A DNA stretch of 64,000 bases from CAWHQZ01 sp963831645 (GTDB taxonomy: Bacteria > Pseudomonadota > Alphaproteobacteria > Rhizobiales > Aestuariivirgaceae). Both the position numbers and the translations under genes were made by a program. This document shows positions 19,404-28,467 of the stretch, in pieces. The notes below the pieces were generated by a model. The model was not told the origin of the DNA and searched no databases. It saw only the letters and a program-made list of their open reading frames with translations. Position 1 is the stretch's first letter. Each line of letters opens with the position of its first letter. Location of the stretch: contig CAWHQZ010000013.1 in the NCBI GenBank assembly GCA_963831645.1, positions 310,001-374,000 on the forward strand, in the 5' to 3' direction.

Positions 19404-20426
19404 GCGCTCTACTACTATCGAAGCCTCGGGCTTGAGCATTTCACTCTCGTCTCTACCGGCACCTGGGTCATCGTCTTCAACGCGGATTGTCCCCTGGAGG
19501 CGCTCGATCCGGATCGTGACATGCTCGCGAATGTCACGGTTGACGGCCAGCCGATCGCGACCGCCCGCTTCATGGGCGGCAGGGAATACGAGGTGATTTC
19601 GCAGAATGCGCGCGTGCCGGTCTCGGCCGCGGCGCTGCGGGGCACAATCGAGCGCGGGCAGTTCGCGCTGCCGTCGTTTGCCCCCGCTGGACCCTTCTTG
19701 CGCCGCCACGGCCGTCTTGCCGGGCCTGCTCCCGGGACGGAACAGGAGCGGACGGCGCTCGCCACGCTCTATGTCGCGGGGATGATCGCGTTTGTGCTCG
19801 ATCTGCTCGGATCGCGCAACGACATCGTCATTGACGGTGGACTGGCAAGAAATCTGGCCCTGGTCCGACTTGTTGCCGCCCTGCGTCCGGGCCAACGGGT
19901 TCTGCGCTCGGAGACTGCCGAAGGCACCGCTCTTGGCACCGCCGCCCTGGCTTTCGAGGCGCTCGGCAAGCGGGAGCCTTTTCGATCGCTCCTCGAAGAC
20001 ACGGAGCCCCTGGAGAAGATCGCCGCCGCGATCAGGACGGCGAAGCTTCGCGCGCGACGCGTGCTCGCCATCTATCAGCCGCACGGCTACGGGCCAACCC
20101 GTTTCCTGCGCCGTGACTTCGTGGCGGCCTTCTCGCGCGAGCTCGGTCCGGACGACCGTCTGTTCATGCTCGAAGTCTTCTACGCGGGCGGCGCCGCGAC
20201 GCGCGATTTCTCGTCGGCCGACATCGTGGCGGAGATCGCAGCGCTCGGTACGAACGCCGAATTCGCACCCTCACGCAACTGGCTCGTGGGCCGGGTCGCA
20301 CAAGAAGTAAGGCCGGGCGATCTCGTTCTCGTGATGGGCGCGCGCGATCCTTCGCTTAGCGAGCTTGCCCGTGCGATGCTGGCTCGTATCAAATCGCCGC
20401 AAGGGGCGGCCGCGCCGGCGCAATGA
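19404..20426 (+). pseudogene. Chimeric ORF: duplicated 3' kinase fragment joined to a Mur-ligase C-terminal tail
   Basis: From 19404 to about 20018 the sequence is a second copy of kinase bases 16764-17378, in register with no indels and scattered substitutions. At the shared CCCCTGGAG the match stops and the same open frame continues as KIAAAIRTAKLRARRVLAIYQ, QPHGYGPTRFLRRDFV, FYAGGA, FSSADIVAEI and LVLVMGARDPSL. That is the C-terminal domain of a MurC/Mpl-like Mur ligase. An internal start (19521) would allow a 301-residue product, but it would lack the kinase ATP-sugar N-domain and the Mur catalytic domain. It is best read as a recombination or assembly scar, not a functional enzyme. Confidence 0.75.
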
Positions 20427-20590
20427 CGCCCCGCCGCGAGTACAAAATCATCGTTGATAGGAAGCCCATTGCCCTCCAAAAGGCTTCTGCTCCGGGATGG
20501 TACCTAACCTAACTCAGCGCACAAGGCGCTCGCGTCCGTACAGCAGCAGCATTGCGACGATCACCACGCCGTAGATGATTTGCCGGCCGG
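20427..20590. repeat. Direct repeat, right copy (~160 bp)
   Basis: The partner of the repeat at 19244-19402. It begins CGCCCCGCCGCGAGTACAAA just after the chimeric ORF stop and runs through the real 3' end of the permease gene (stop at 20514). This copy is continuous with the intact gene and is probably the original. Confidence 0.85.
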
Positions 20591-21500
20591 ACTCGTCGAT
20601 CTGCATGACGGACAGGATCGATTGCAGGAGCGTGATCAGGATGACTCCGGCGACGGTGCCGAGATAGGCGCCGCGGCCGCCGAGGATCGAGGTGCCGCCG
20701 AGCACTACTGCGGCGATCGACGGCAGCAGGTAGGGATCCCCCATGGCTTGCGCTGCCTTGCTGGCATAGCCGGCGAGCAGCACGCCGCCGAAGGCGCTGA
20801 GAGCGCCTGACAGGGCGAATACGCACATCACGATGCGCTGCGTGTTGATGCCGGAGAGATAGGCGGCGCGCTCCTGATTGCCGATGCCGTAGACCGCCCT
20901 CCCGAAGGTCGTGCGGTTGAGCACGAATACCGCGACCGCTCCGACGGCGATCCAGACCAGCACCGCGTTGGGAACATCCGGCACGATGAAGCCGGTCGCC
21001 AGGAAGCGCATGGCCGCCGAGGCCGAGTCCTGGGGCGAAAAGCCGCCGGTGTGCACCACCATCAACCCCTGGGCGACGGCATTGGTGGCCAGCGTCACGA
21101 TCATCGAGGGAATGCGCAGATACGCCACGCCAAAACCGTTGGCGAAGCCGATGATCAGTCCACACAGCACACCGAACGGGATGGCAAGAGCTTCGCCGGC
21201 CGCGCCATAGGCGGCCATGGCGGTCGACATCATTCCGCCGACGGCGACGACCCAGGGCACGGAAAGGTCGATCTGGCCGAGCAGAATCACGAACATCATG
21301 CCGGTGGCGATCACGCCCAAGAACGAGGCGACCTTGAGCTGCTGCAGAAGGTATTCGGGCGACAGGAAGCTCGAGGAATAGAGACTGCCGAGCAGCAGCA
21401 GCGCCAGAATGCAGCCGAAGGCGATAGCCACGGCGGGATCGATCCAGCGCAGTAGCGGAGCGAACGGGTTTTTACGTTCCCGGATTTCCTGGGTGGTCAT
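20514..21500 (-). CDS. Second sugar ABC transporter, permease A
   Basis: A 328-residue BPD_transp_2-family permease with FLGVIATGMMFVILLGQIDLSV, LRIPSMIVTLATNAVAQGL and AAVVLGGTSILGGRGAYLGT. It belongs to the four-gene set 20514-25248 and follows permease B closely. The final ~75 bp recur at about 19328-19402 as part of the direct repeat. Complete, with standard length. Confidence 0.92.
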   Translation of the reverse strand: MTTQEIRERKNPFAPLLRWIDPAVAIAFGCILALLLLGSLYSSSFLSPEYLLQQLKVASFLGVIATGMMFVILLGQIDLSVPWVVAVGGMMSTAMAAYGAAGEALAIPFGVLCGLIIGFANGFGVAYLRIPSMIVTLATNAVAQGLMVVHTGGFSPQDSASAAMRFLATGFIVPDVPNAVLVWIAVGAVAVFVLNRTTFGRAVYGIGNQERAAYLSGINTQRIVMCVFALSGALSAFGGVLLAGYASKAAQAMGDPYLLPSIAAVVLGGTSILGGRGAYLGTVAGVILITLLQSILSVMQIDESGRQIIYGVVIVAMLLLYGRERLVR

Positions 21501-21503
21501 GGC

Positions 21504-22484
21504 TTAGCCGAAGTAGTCGAGGCGATTGCGCACGTTGATCAACCGCAAGGCGCCGAAGCAGACGGCCGCGAGGAGCACCACGCCCTGGAACAGCGGCTGC
21601 CACAGGGGCTCGAGGTCGAAGACGAACAGCAGGTCGCCGATGGTGCGGAAGGCGAGCGCGCCGAAGATGGCGCCGATGGCGCTGCCCGTGCCGCCGAACA
21701 GCGACACGCCTCCGAGCACGACGGCGGCAATCGAATAGAGCGTGTAGGTGTTGCCGTTGGCCGCGGAGGCTTCACCGGAATAGGTGAAGAAGGTCAGGAA
21801 CAGCCCGCCGATGGCAGCCAGCAGCCCCGCCAGGGTATAGGCGACGAAGCGCGCCCTGCGGATCGGCAGACCCGACATGTAGGCTGCGGTCTCGGAGGAA
21901 CCGGTGGCATAGGCAGCCCGGCCGATCGCCGACTGGCTGAACGGCAGCCAGATCACCAGCACGACAGCGAGCAGGACCACGAGACTGGCCGGGAAGAACC
22001 CGAACAGCTGGCCGGTCAGCGCGTCGGCGAGAGTGGTATTGACCTCGCCGCCCGGCACAGGCCGAAGGGCGAGCGCAATGCCGAAATAGACGGCGCCGGT
22101 GGCGATCGTCGCGACGATCGGCTGCAGCCGGCCATAGATGACCACCAGGCCGTTTATGGCGCCGCACGCAAGGCCGGTTGCCAGGACGCCTGCGACACCG
22201 AGCGCAGTTTCGAGCGGCGAGCCGTAGCAGATCCAGGAAGCAAGACAGTTGGTGAGCACGAAGATCATGCCGACGGAGAGATCGATGCCGGCGGTGATGA
22301 CCACCAGGGTCTGGGCGATGGCAATGAAGGCGAGCAGCACGCCCTTGTTGGAAGCAGTGGTCACCACGTTGGCGGTGAATCCAGCCGGATGGTTGGCGAC
22401 ATAGATCGCGAACATGAGCGCGAAGATGGCCAGCGCCAGCAGCGTGCCGCGGTGCTCGGTGAGGAGATACCGCCAGTCCTTCAT
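21504..22484 (-). CDS. Second sugar ABC transporter, permease B
   Basis: A 326-residue permease of the ribose type. Landmarks are LLAFIAIAQTLVVITAGIDLSVG, GRLQPIVATIATGAVYFG, AIGRAAYATGSSETAAYMSG and AAVVLGGVSLFGGTGSAIGA. The ATGA overlap with the upstream ATPase gene (22481-22484) indicates translational coupling. With permease A it forms a heterodimeric channel. Frame intact. Confidence 0.92.
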   Translation of the reverse strand: MKDWRYLLTEHRGTLLALAIFALMFAIYVANHPAGFTANVVTTASNKGVLLAFIAIAQTLVVITAGIDLSVGMIFVLTNCLASWICYGSPLETALGVAGVLATGLACGAINGLVVIYGRLQPIVATIATGAVYFGIALALRPVPGGEVNTTLADALTGQLFGFFPASLVVLLAVVLVIWLPFSQSAIGRAAYATGSSETAAYMSGLPIRRARFVAYTLAGLLAAIGGLFLTFFTYSGEASAANGNTYTLYSIAAVVLGGVSLFGGTGSAIGAIFGALAFRTIGDLLFVFDLEPLWQPLFQGVVLLAAVCFGALRLINVRNRLDYFG

Positions 22485-24038
22485 GATCGCGCCGCCCGAA
22501 CATCGCTAGAGCCCGCAGAGTCCGACTGCAGGGCGAGGGAACTCGCAATCAGTTCGCGCTCGTTGATCTCTTCGCCGACCAGCCGGCGCCTGACGGCGCC
22601 GTCGTAAAGAACGACCACGTGATCGCAGCAGCCGATCAACTCGTCATAGTCGGTGGAGTAGAAGACGATCGCGGCGCCTCCGTCGGCCAGCTTGCGCAAC
22701 AGCTGGTACATTTCCTGCTTGGTGCCGACGTCGATGCCCCGGGTGGGGTCATTGAGAAGCACGATGCGCGGCGAAACCATCAGCCACTTGGCGATGACCA
22801 CTTTCTGCTGGTTGCCGCCGGAGAGTGAGGCGACGGGCATCTCGGTTCCCGCGGTGCGCACGCCCAGGAGAGCGATCATCTCGCCGATCGCCCTCATCTC
22901 GGCGGCCCGGTCGATGATCCCGCTTTTCGACAGCCGGTCGAGGGCCGCGAACGCCAGATTGTCGCGAACCGACATCGGCAGCATCAACCCCTCGGTCTTC
23001 CGGTCCTCCGGTATCAGCGCCATGCCGACCTTCGGGCTTTTGGCCTGGCGGGGACTTCTTGAGGGATACGGGTTTGCCGTCGATCAATATCTGACCGGAT
23101 ACGCCGCGCAATACACCGAACAGCGCCAGCAGAAGCTCACGCTGGCCTTGCCCGTCCAGGCCGCCGAGGCCGACGACCTCGCCTTTGCGGACGGCGAAGG
23201 AGATGTTTTGCAACCGGTTGTTCCAGGATAGCTCGCGGACCTCCAGCGCCGGCGGACCACCGTCGGAAATGCTTTTCCCTTTGGGCGGAAAAATGTGGCT
23301 GTATTCGCGGCCGATCATCAGCTCCACGACTTCATTGTCGGACTTGGCGCCGGCGAGATAGGTGGCGACGTTGCGGCCGTTGCGGAACACCGTGCAATCA
23401 TCGGCGATCTCGGCGATTTCATGCATACGGTGTGAGATGTAGAGGAGCGCCAGTCCTTCCTGGCGCAGCCGCCTGAGCACCGCGAAAACCTTCAGCACGT
23501 CGGCTTCGGTCAACGCCGAGGTGGCTTCGTCGAGAATGAGAATGCGGGGACGGCGGGCCAGCGCCTTGGCGATCTCGACCATCTGCCGCCGCGACAGGGG
23601 CAGGTCCTTGACCAGCGCCAGCGGATGAATGTCCTCCGCGCCGGCGCGGGCGAGTGCTTGTTCAGCGATGCTCCGCTGCTTTCGCCGGTCGATGAGACCC
23701 AGCCGGGAGGGCGGATTGCTGATGACGATGTTGTCGGCGACCGGGAGATGAGGGATGAGCGACAGCTCCTGAAAGACGCAGGCGATACCTTCCCGGTTGG
23801 CGGCGGCCGGGGAGGGGAAGCTCACTTCCCGGCCTTCGAGGTGAAGCTCGCCTTCGTCGGGAGCCACCACTCCCGCCATGATCTTGATGAGCGTCGATTT
23901 GCCGGCTCCGTTCTCTCCGAGGATGGCGTGAATACGGCCGGCGGCAACGTTCAGCTCGGCCTTCTCCAGCGCCCGCACTCCGCCGTAGCGCTTGGAAACC
24001 CCTGCCATGCGAAACAATGGCGCTGCGGCCCCGCCCAT
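22481..24038 (-). CDS. Second sugar ABC transporter ATPase, frameshifted
   Basis: Two tandem ATPase domains, total about 518 residues from ATG 24038 (MGGAAAPLFRMAGVSKRYGG). Domain 1 has GENGAGKST, a shortened signature LSRRQMVEIAKAL and ILILDEATSAL. Domain 2 has GLDGQGQRELL, signature LSGGNQQKVVIAKWL and IVLLNDPTRGID. The frame breaks at a GGGG run (23050-23053): dropping one base turns KKSPPGQKPEG into KKSRQAKSPKVGMALIPEDR, the normal inter-domain sequence. It overlaps permease B by 4 bp. A homopolymer error is the simplest explanation. Confidence 0.85.
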
Positions 24039-24104
24039 ACGACTTCTACGAAAAATGCCGCCGGATCGCTCCGGCGGCATCGATCCCCGTCAAAAAATAG
24101 GCTC

Positions 24105-25248
24105 TTACTGGTTCTCTTCGGACTGCCCCATGATCTCCTGGGCAGTGAAATTGATGCCACAGGTGGGAAACGCGTTGCCGACGAAGAAGTTGTCAGACTG
24201 GTCGGGATAGAAGTCCTCGTTTTCCTTGAAATTCGGATCTTCCACGATCGCCAGCGGCAGCTTCACCGACTGGGGAATCGACCTGACCCTCCAGGGCGGC
24301 GATAGCGGTCTTGACGGCAACCGCGACTTGGGCCGGGCCGGTGCCTGCCGATGAGCACTTCAGGCCATCACCGGAGTGCTTGGCGCAGAACTTGCGGAAG
24401 CCGTTTTCGGTTTCGCCGCCGAACGGCACGAACGGGTGTTTGGCGTCGATCATCGCCTGGACGACCCCGGTATCGCCGCCCTGGGCGGTGATGCCGTCGA
24501 ACTGCTTCTGCACGGCAATCGCATCAGCCGTCACCTTCTGGGCCGTCGGGTCGTCCCATTTGCCGACGACCTCGACGACATCCCACTTCTTTCCTGACGC
24601 TCCCAGGGTCTCGTGAATGCCGTCGTGGCGATCGCGGTCGACCGAAGTCCCTTCCACGCCGCGTACTTCCAGAAGCTTGCCGCCGTCTGGAATGTGCTTG
24701 ATGAGCCAGTTGGCCCACAGGACACCGAGGCCCTTCTGGTCGACGTTGACGTTGATGGCGTCTTCGGTGTCGAGGATGTTGTCGAAGGCCACGAGCACCA
24801 CTCCGGCGTCTTTAGCGCGCTTGATGACGGGCGCGAAAGCCTTGGGATTCTGGGCATTTACGACCACCGCGTCATACCCGGAATCAATGAAATTGTTGAC
24901 CGCCGATATCTGCGCGGCAACGTCTTCGCCCGTCGATACGACCTTGAACTCCTTGAGCTTGGCGGCAACCTCCGGCTGGCTCGCATAGGCTTTCGCGGTC
25001 TTGATCATCTGGATGCGCCAGGTATTGGCGATATAGCCGTTGGCGAGGGCTATCCGGTACGGCCCCTGCTTGGCGGGAAACTTGAAGAACTTCGTGGCCT
25101 CGGACCACGGCACGAAGCAGTTGGGATCGGCACTTGGGCCGGACACCACTTCAGGACCCGCCGACCAGGCGGTCGAGGCACAGGCCACGCATGTCGCAAC
25201 GAAAGCTCCGAAACTCACGCAACTCCGCATTCTGGCAGCAATACTCAT
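24105..25248 (-). CDS. Second sugar ABC transporter, substrate-binding protein, frameshifted near C-terminus
   Basis: Periplasmic binding protein of the ribose class, about 380 residues. It has a signal peptide (MRSCVSFGAFVATCVACAST), then ALANGYIANTWRIQMI, NNFIDSGYDAVVVNAQNP, the hinge VAFDNILDTEDAINVN and FDGITAQGGDTGVVQAM. Near 24281 a one-base slip shifts ALEGQVDSP to ALEGQVIPQSVKLPLAIVED; the true end EIMGQSEENQ is at 24105. The first gene of its transporter operon. Ligand not deducible; an aldose or polyol is typical for this class. Confidence 0.85.
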
Positions 25249-25269
25249 GAATTTTTTCCTCCCTAACAA

Positions 25270-25565
25270 GGCCGTACGAGGGTTGGTCGTTTTACGGCGC
25301 GGGCCGTAGCCTATGGGGAGACGATGGCTCCGTCAACGAGCACTTGACCGGCGCTGTAGTCTGTATACGGACTAAATAGCAGAGAACTGGCTGGGGCGCG
25401 CCGGGAGTGGCGCCGCAAGCCGTTGACAGCCGGAAACCGGTTTGATCAAATGGCCAGGACCTGCAGCTCAGGAAAGTGCGCAGGATCAAATACTTGGAGC
25501 ATGTTCTCACCGGAAAGCTGTATACGTTTCTCCGGAACATCCTCTAGAAAGACCTGCCGCGCAGG
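25270..25565. promoter_or_regulatory. Divergent intergenic region with GTATAC-centred sites
   Basis: This 296-bp gap lies between the binding-protein gene (minus) and preT (plus), so it must hold promoters for both. Two GTATAC-centred sequences stand out: GTCTGTATACGGAC at 25359-25372 and AGCTGTATACGTTT at about 25516-25529, about 50 bp before preT. GTATAC fits the GT-x-x-AC core bound by many GntR/FadR-type repressors. A third similar site, AATCAGTATACAGATT, is at 57384-57399. Function is inferred from motif and position only. No regulator gene lies beside it. Confidence 0.4.
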
Positions 25566-26940
25566 ATGGAAAAAATGGCCAAATCGGCGGACATCGCAGC
25601 CGGCCGGCTGCCCCGGGAATCCTACCGCAGGAACTTCTCCGATCTGGCGCCGCCGCTCGATGCCAATGATGCCCGAGTGGCCGCCGAGCGCTGCCTGTTC
25701 TGCTACGACGCGCCCTGCGTCCAGGCCTGCCCGACCTCGATCGACATTCCGCTGTTCATCCGCCAGATCGCCACCGGCAATCCCATCGGCTCCGCCAAGA
25801 CCATCCTCGATGCGAACATCATGGGCGGCATGTGCGCCCGGGTGTGCCCGACCGAAACGCTGTGCGAGGAGGTCTGCGTGCGCGAGATCGCGGAGGGCAA
25901 GCCGGTCGAGATCGGCCGACTGCAGCGCTACGCCACCGATGCGCTGTTCGCCAGCCGGCCGCCAGCTCTTCCGCCAGGGCGCCGCGACGGGCCGCAAGGT
26001 GGCCGTGGTCGGCGCCGGCCCGGCCGGCCTCGCCTGCGCCCACAAGCTCGCCACCCTCGGCCACGCCGTGACGATGTTCGAGGCCAGTGAAGAAGCCCGG
26101 CGGCCTCAACGAGTACGGCATCGCCGCCTACAAGACCGTCGACGATTTCGCGCAAGCGGGAGGTGGACTATATCCTGGGCGTCGGCGGAATCGAGCTGCG
26201 AGTACGGCGTGCGCCTCGGTCGCCAGACTCGAACCTGGCCGACCTGCGCCGCGAGCTATGACGCCGTCTTCCTGGGCATCTGGGCTCGGTGCGGTGAACG
26301 ACGCTGGGCATCGACGAGGACGGGCTCGACGGCGTCATGGACGCCGTCGCCTACATCGCAGCTCTGCGCCAGGCGTCGGATCTCGCGACCCTTCCGGTCG
26401 GCCGCCACATCGTGGTCATCGGCGGCGGCATGACCGCGATCGACATCGCCAGCCAGACCAAGCGCCTGGGCGCGGAGGACGTCACCATCGTCTATCGCCG
26501 CGGCCCCGAGCAGATGAACGCCTCGCAATTACGAGCAGGAGCTGGCGCAAACCGACGGCGTGCTGCATCCGCCACTGGCTGCGGCCGACACGGCTGCTGG
26601 CCGAAGACGGCAGGCTGACCGGCGTCGAGCTCGAGTATACGCGACGAGGCGCGGCAACCGGAAGGCCCGGTGACCCTGCCCTGCGAGCCAGCTTTTCAAG
26701 GCGATCGGCCAGGCCTTCCTGCCGGCCGATGTCGATCGGCTCGCGCGAGCTGGTCGAGCTGGAGCACGGCCGTATCCGCGTCGACGCCGAGCGCCGCACC
26801 TCGTTGCCGGCGTCTGGGCCGGCGGCGACTGCGTGGCCGGCGGCAAGGACCTCACGGTCGCCGCGGTCGAGGACGGCAAGCAGGCGGCCCTGTCGATCGA
26901 CCGCATCCTCAAGGCGGGCAATTCCTCACGCGAAGGCTGA
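25566..26940 (+). CDS. preT: Dihydropyrimidine dehydrogenase subunit PreT, heavily frameshifted
   Basis: NAD-linked subunit of the dihydropyrimidine dehydrogenase that reduces uracil and thymine. The first 130 residues are intact: two cysteine clusters, CLFCYDAPCVQACPT and CARVCPTETLCEEVC, bind [4Fe-4S] centres. After about 25967 the frame changes repeatedly, but fragments in order spell the FAD site (KVAVVGAGPAGLACAHKLATLG), the region of GGIELR, DAVAYIAALRQ, the NAD-binding VVIGGGMTAIDIASQ and VTIVYRRG, and the C-terminal GRIRVDAERRTS and AGGDCVAGGKDLTVAAVEDGK. At least eight one-base indels occur between 25960 and 26850 with no clear substitution-type stop codons. This favours sequence error over decay. 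Confidence 0.85.
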
Positions 26941-27090
26941 CATGTTTTCGTTTCGCCACTTCGGCGCTCCACCGCCTCCCGTCATTCCGGCGCAAGCCGA
27001 CAATCCCGCTTGCTATCGGACGGCGGGTGCGGATCAACGTCACCGCCTGGATGGCGGTCGGCTCGGCCGCTCGCCCACGGGAGCCAAGCC

Positions 27091-28413
27091 ATGGCCGATC
27101 TCGCGTCGAGTTCTGCGGCATCAAGGCGCCCAACCCGTTCTGGCTGGCCTCGGCGCCGCCGACCGACAAGGCCTACAACGTCGAGCGCGCCTTCAGGGCC
27201 GGCTGGGGCGGTGTCGGTCTGGAAGACGCTGGGCGAGGACCCGCCGATCGTCAACGTCAACGGCCCGCGCTACGGCGCCATCCATGCCCAGGACCGCCGC
27301 GTGATCGGCTTCAACAACATCGAGCTGATCACCGACCGGCCGCTGGAGGTGAACTTGCGGGAGATCAAGGAGGTCAAGCGCAACTGGCCCGACCGGGCGC
27401 TCCTGGTCTCGCTCATGGTGCCCTGCACCGAGGGAGCTGGAAGGCGATCCTCGCCCGGGTCGAGGAGACCGGTGCCGACGGCGTCGAGCTCAATTTCGGC
27501 TGCCCGCACGGCATGTCCGAGCGCGGCATGGGCTCGGCCGTGGGCCAGGTGCCCGAATACGTCGAGATGGTCGCGCGCTGGTGCAAGGCGCAACACCCGC
27601 ATGCCGGTGGTGGTCAAGCTCACCCCCAACATCACCGACATCCGCCAGCCGGCCGAGGCGGCGCAGACGGGGCGGTGCCGACGCGGTCTCGCTGATCAAC
27701 ACCATCAACTCGATCATGGGCGTCGATCTCGACGCCATGACCCCTGGCCCCGCCACCGACGGCTACGCCACCCATGGCGGCTATTGCGGCGTGGCGGTGA
27801 AGCCGATCGCGCTCAACATGGTCGCCGAGATCGCCCGCACGCCCGGCCACCGCGCGGCCTGCCGATCTCCGCCATCGGCGGCATCGAGACCTGGCGCGAC
27901 GCCGCCGAGTTCATGGCGCTCGGCGCCGGCACGGTCCAGGTCTGCACCGCCGCCATGGTCTACGGCTTCAAGATCGTCCAGGAGATGACCACCGGCCTGT
28001 CCGACTGGATGGACGCCAAGGGCTACACCACGTCGACCAGCTCGTCGGCCGCGCGGTGCCCCGCGTCACCGACTGGCAGCACCTCAACCTCGACTACGTC
28101 GTCAAGGCCCACATCGACCAGGATCAAATGCATCCAGTGCGGCCGCTGCCACATCGCCTGCGAGGACACCAGCCACCAGGCGATCAGCCACCTCAAGGAC
28201 GGCGAGCGGCACTACGAGGTGATCGAGGAGGAGTGCGTCGGCTGCAACCTGTGCGTCGTGGTGTGCCCGGTGGAGAACTGTATCACCCTCGAGACAATCG
28301 CGGTGGGGGAGATCGACAAGCGTACGGGCCGTAAGGTGGGCAGCGGAATGACGTGGCTCGAACATCCCAACAACCCCAACGCACGCGCGAAGACGCCGGA
28401 ACTCGCGGAGTAG
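27091..28413 (+). CDS. preA: Dihydropyrimidine dehydrogenase subunit PreA, heavily frameshifted
   Basis: FMN and ferredoxin-domain subunit that reduces the pyrimidine ring; partner of PreT. From ATG 27091 the pieces read, in order, EFCGIKAPNPFWLASAPPT, NVNGPRYGAIHAQDRRVIG, VSLMVPCTEG, GVELNFGCPHGMSERGMG (active-site Cys loop), VVVKLTPNITDIR, SLINTINSIMGVDL, ISAIGGIETWRDAAEFM and GTVQVCTAAM. The C-terminal ferredoxin domain has CIQCGRCHIACED and CVGCNLCVVVCPVENC. About seven one-base frame breaks occur between 27100 and 28130; the last ~290 bp are clean. About 440 residues when joined, the normal size. The 3' end recurs at 31870-32233. Confidence 0.87.
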   Translation: MADLASSSAASRRPTRSGWPRRRRPTRPTTSSAPSGPAGAVSVWKTLGEDPPIVNVNGPRYGAIHAQDRRVIGFNNIELITDRPLEVNLREIKEVKRNWPDRALLVSLMVPCTEGAGRRSSPGSRRPVPTASSSISAARTACPSAAWARPWARCPNTSRWSRAGARRNTRMPVVVKLTPNITDIRQPAEAAQTGRCRRGLADQHHQLDHGRRSRRHDPWPRHRRLRHPWRLLRRGGEADRAQHGRRDRPHARPPRGLPISAIGGIETWRDAAEFMALGAGTVQVCTAAMVYGFKIVQEMTTGLSDWMDAKGYTTSTSSSAARCPASPTGSTSTSTTSSRPTSTRIKCIQCGRCHIACEDTSHQAISHLKDGERHYEVIEEECVGCNLCVVVCPVENCITLETIAVGEIDKRTGRKVGSGMTWLEHPNNPNARAKTPELAE

Positions 28414-28422
28414 CCTTGGCTA
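28411..28422. repeat. Palindromic TAGCCTTGGCTA at preA stop, left copy
   Basis: Five-base inverted arms TAGCC and GGCTA around TT, starting with the preA stop codon. The identical 12-mer follows the second preA 3' end at 32222-32233. Everything between the copies is cargo unrelated to preA plus the duplicate. The homology between the two preA ends stops at this 12-mer. It could mark a recombination or attachment point, which is inference. Confidence 0.55.
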
Positions 28423-28467
28423 GTAGGTTCAGCTTGTCTTCCTCGCTAAAAAGCCAACCACACCTGC

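Noticed and set aside
25960..28130. Programmed ribosomal frameshifting in preT-preA
   Set aside because: There are too many slips, no shared slippery heptamer and no need for them in this enzyme family.
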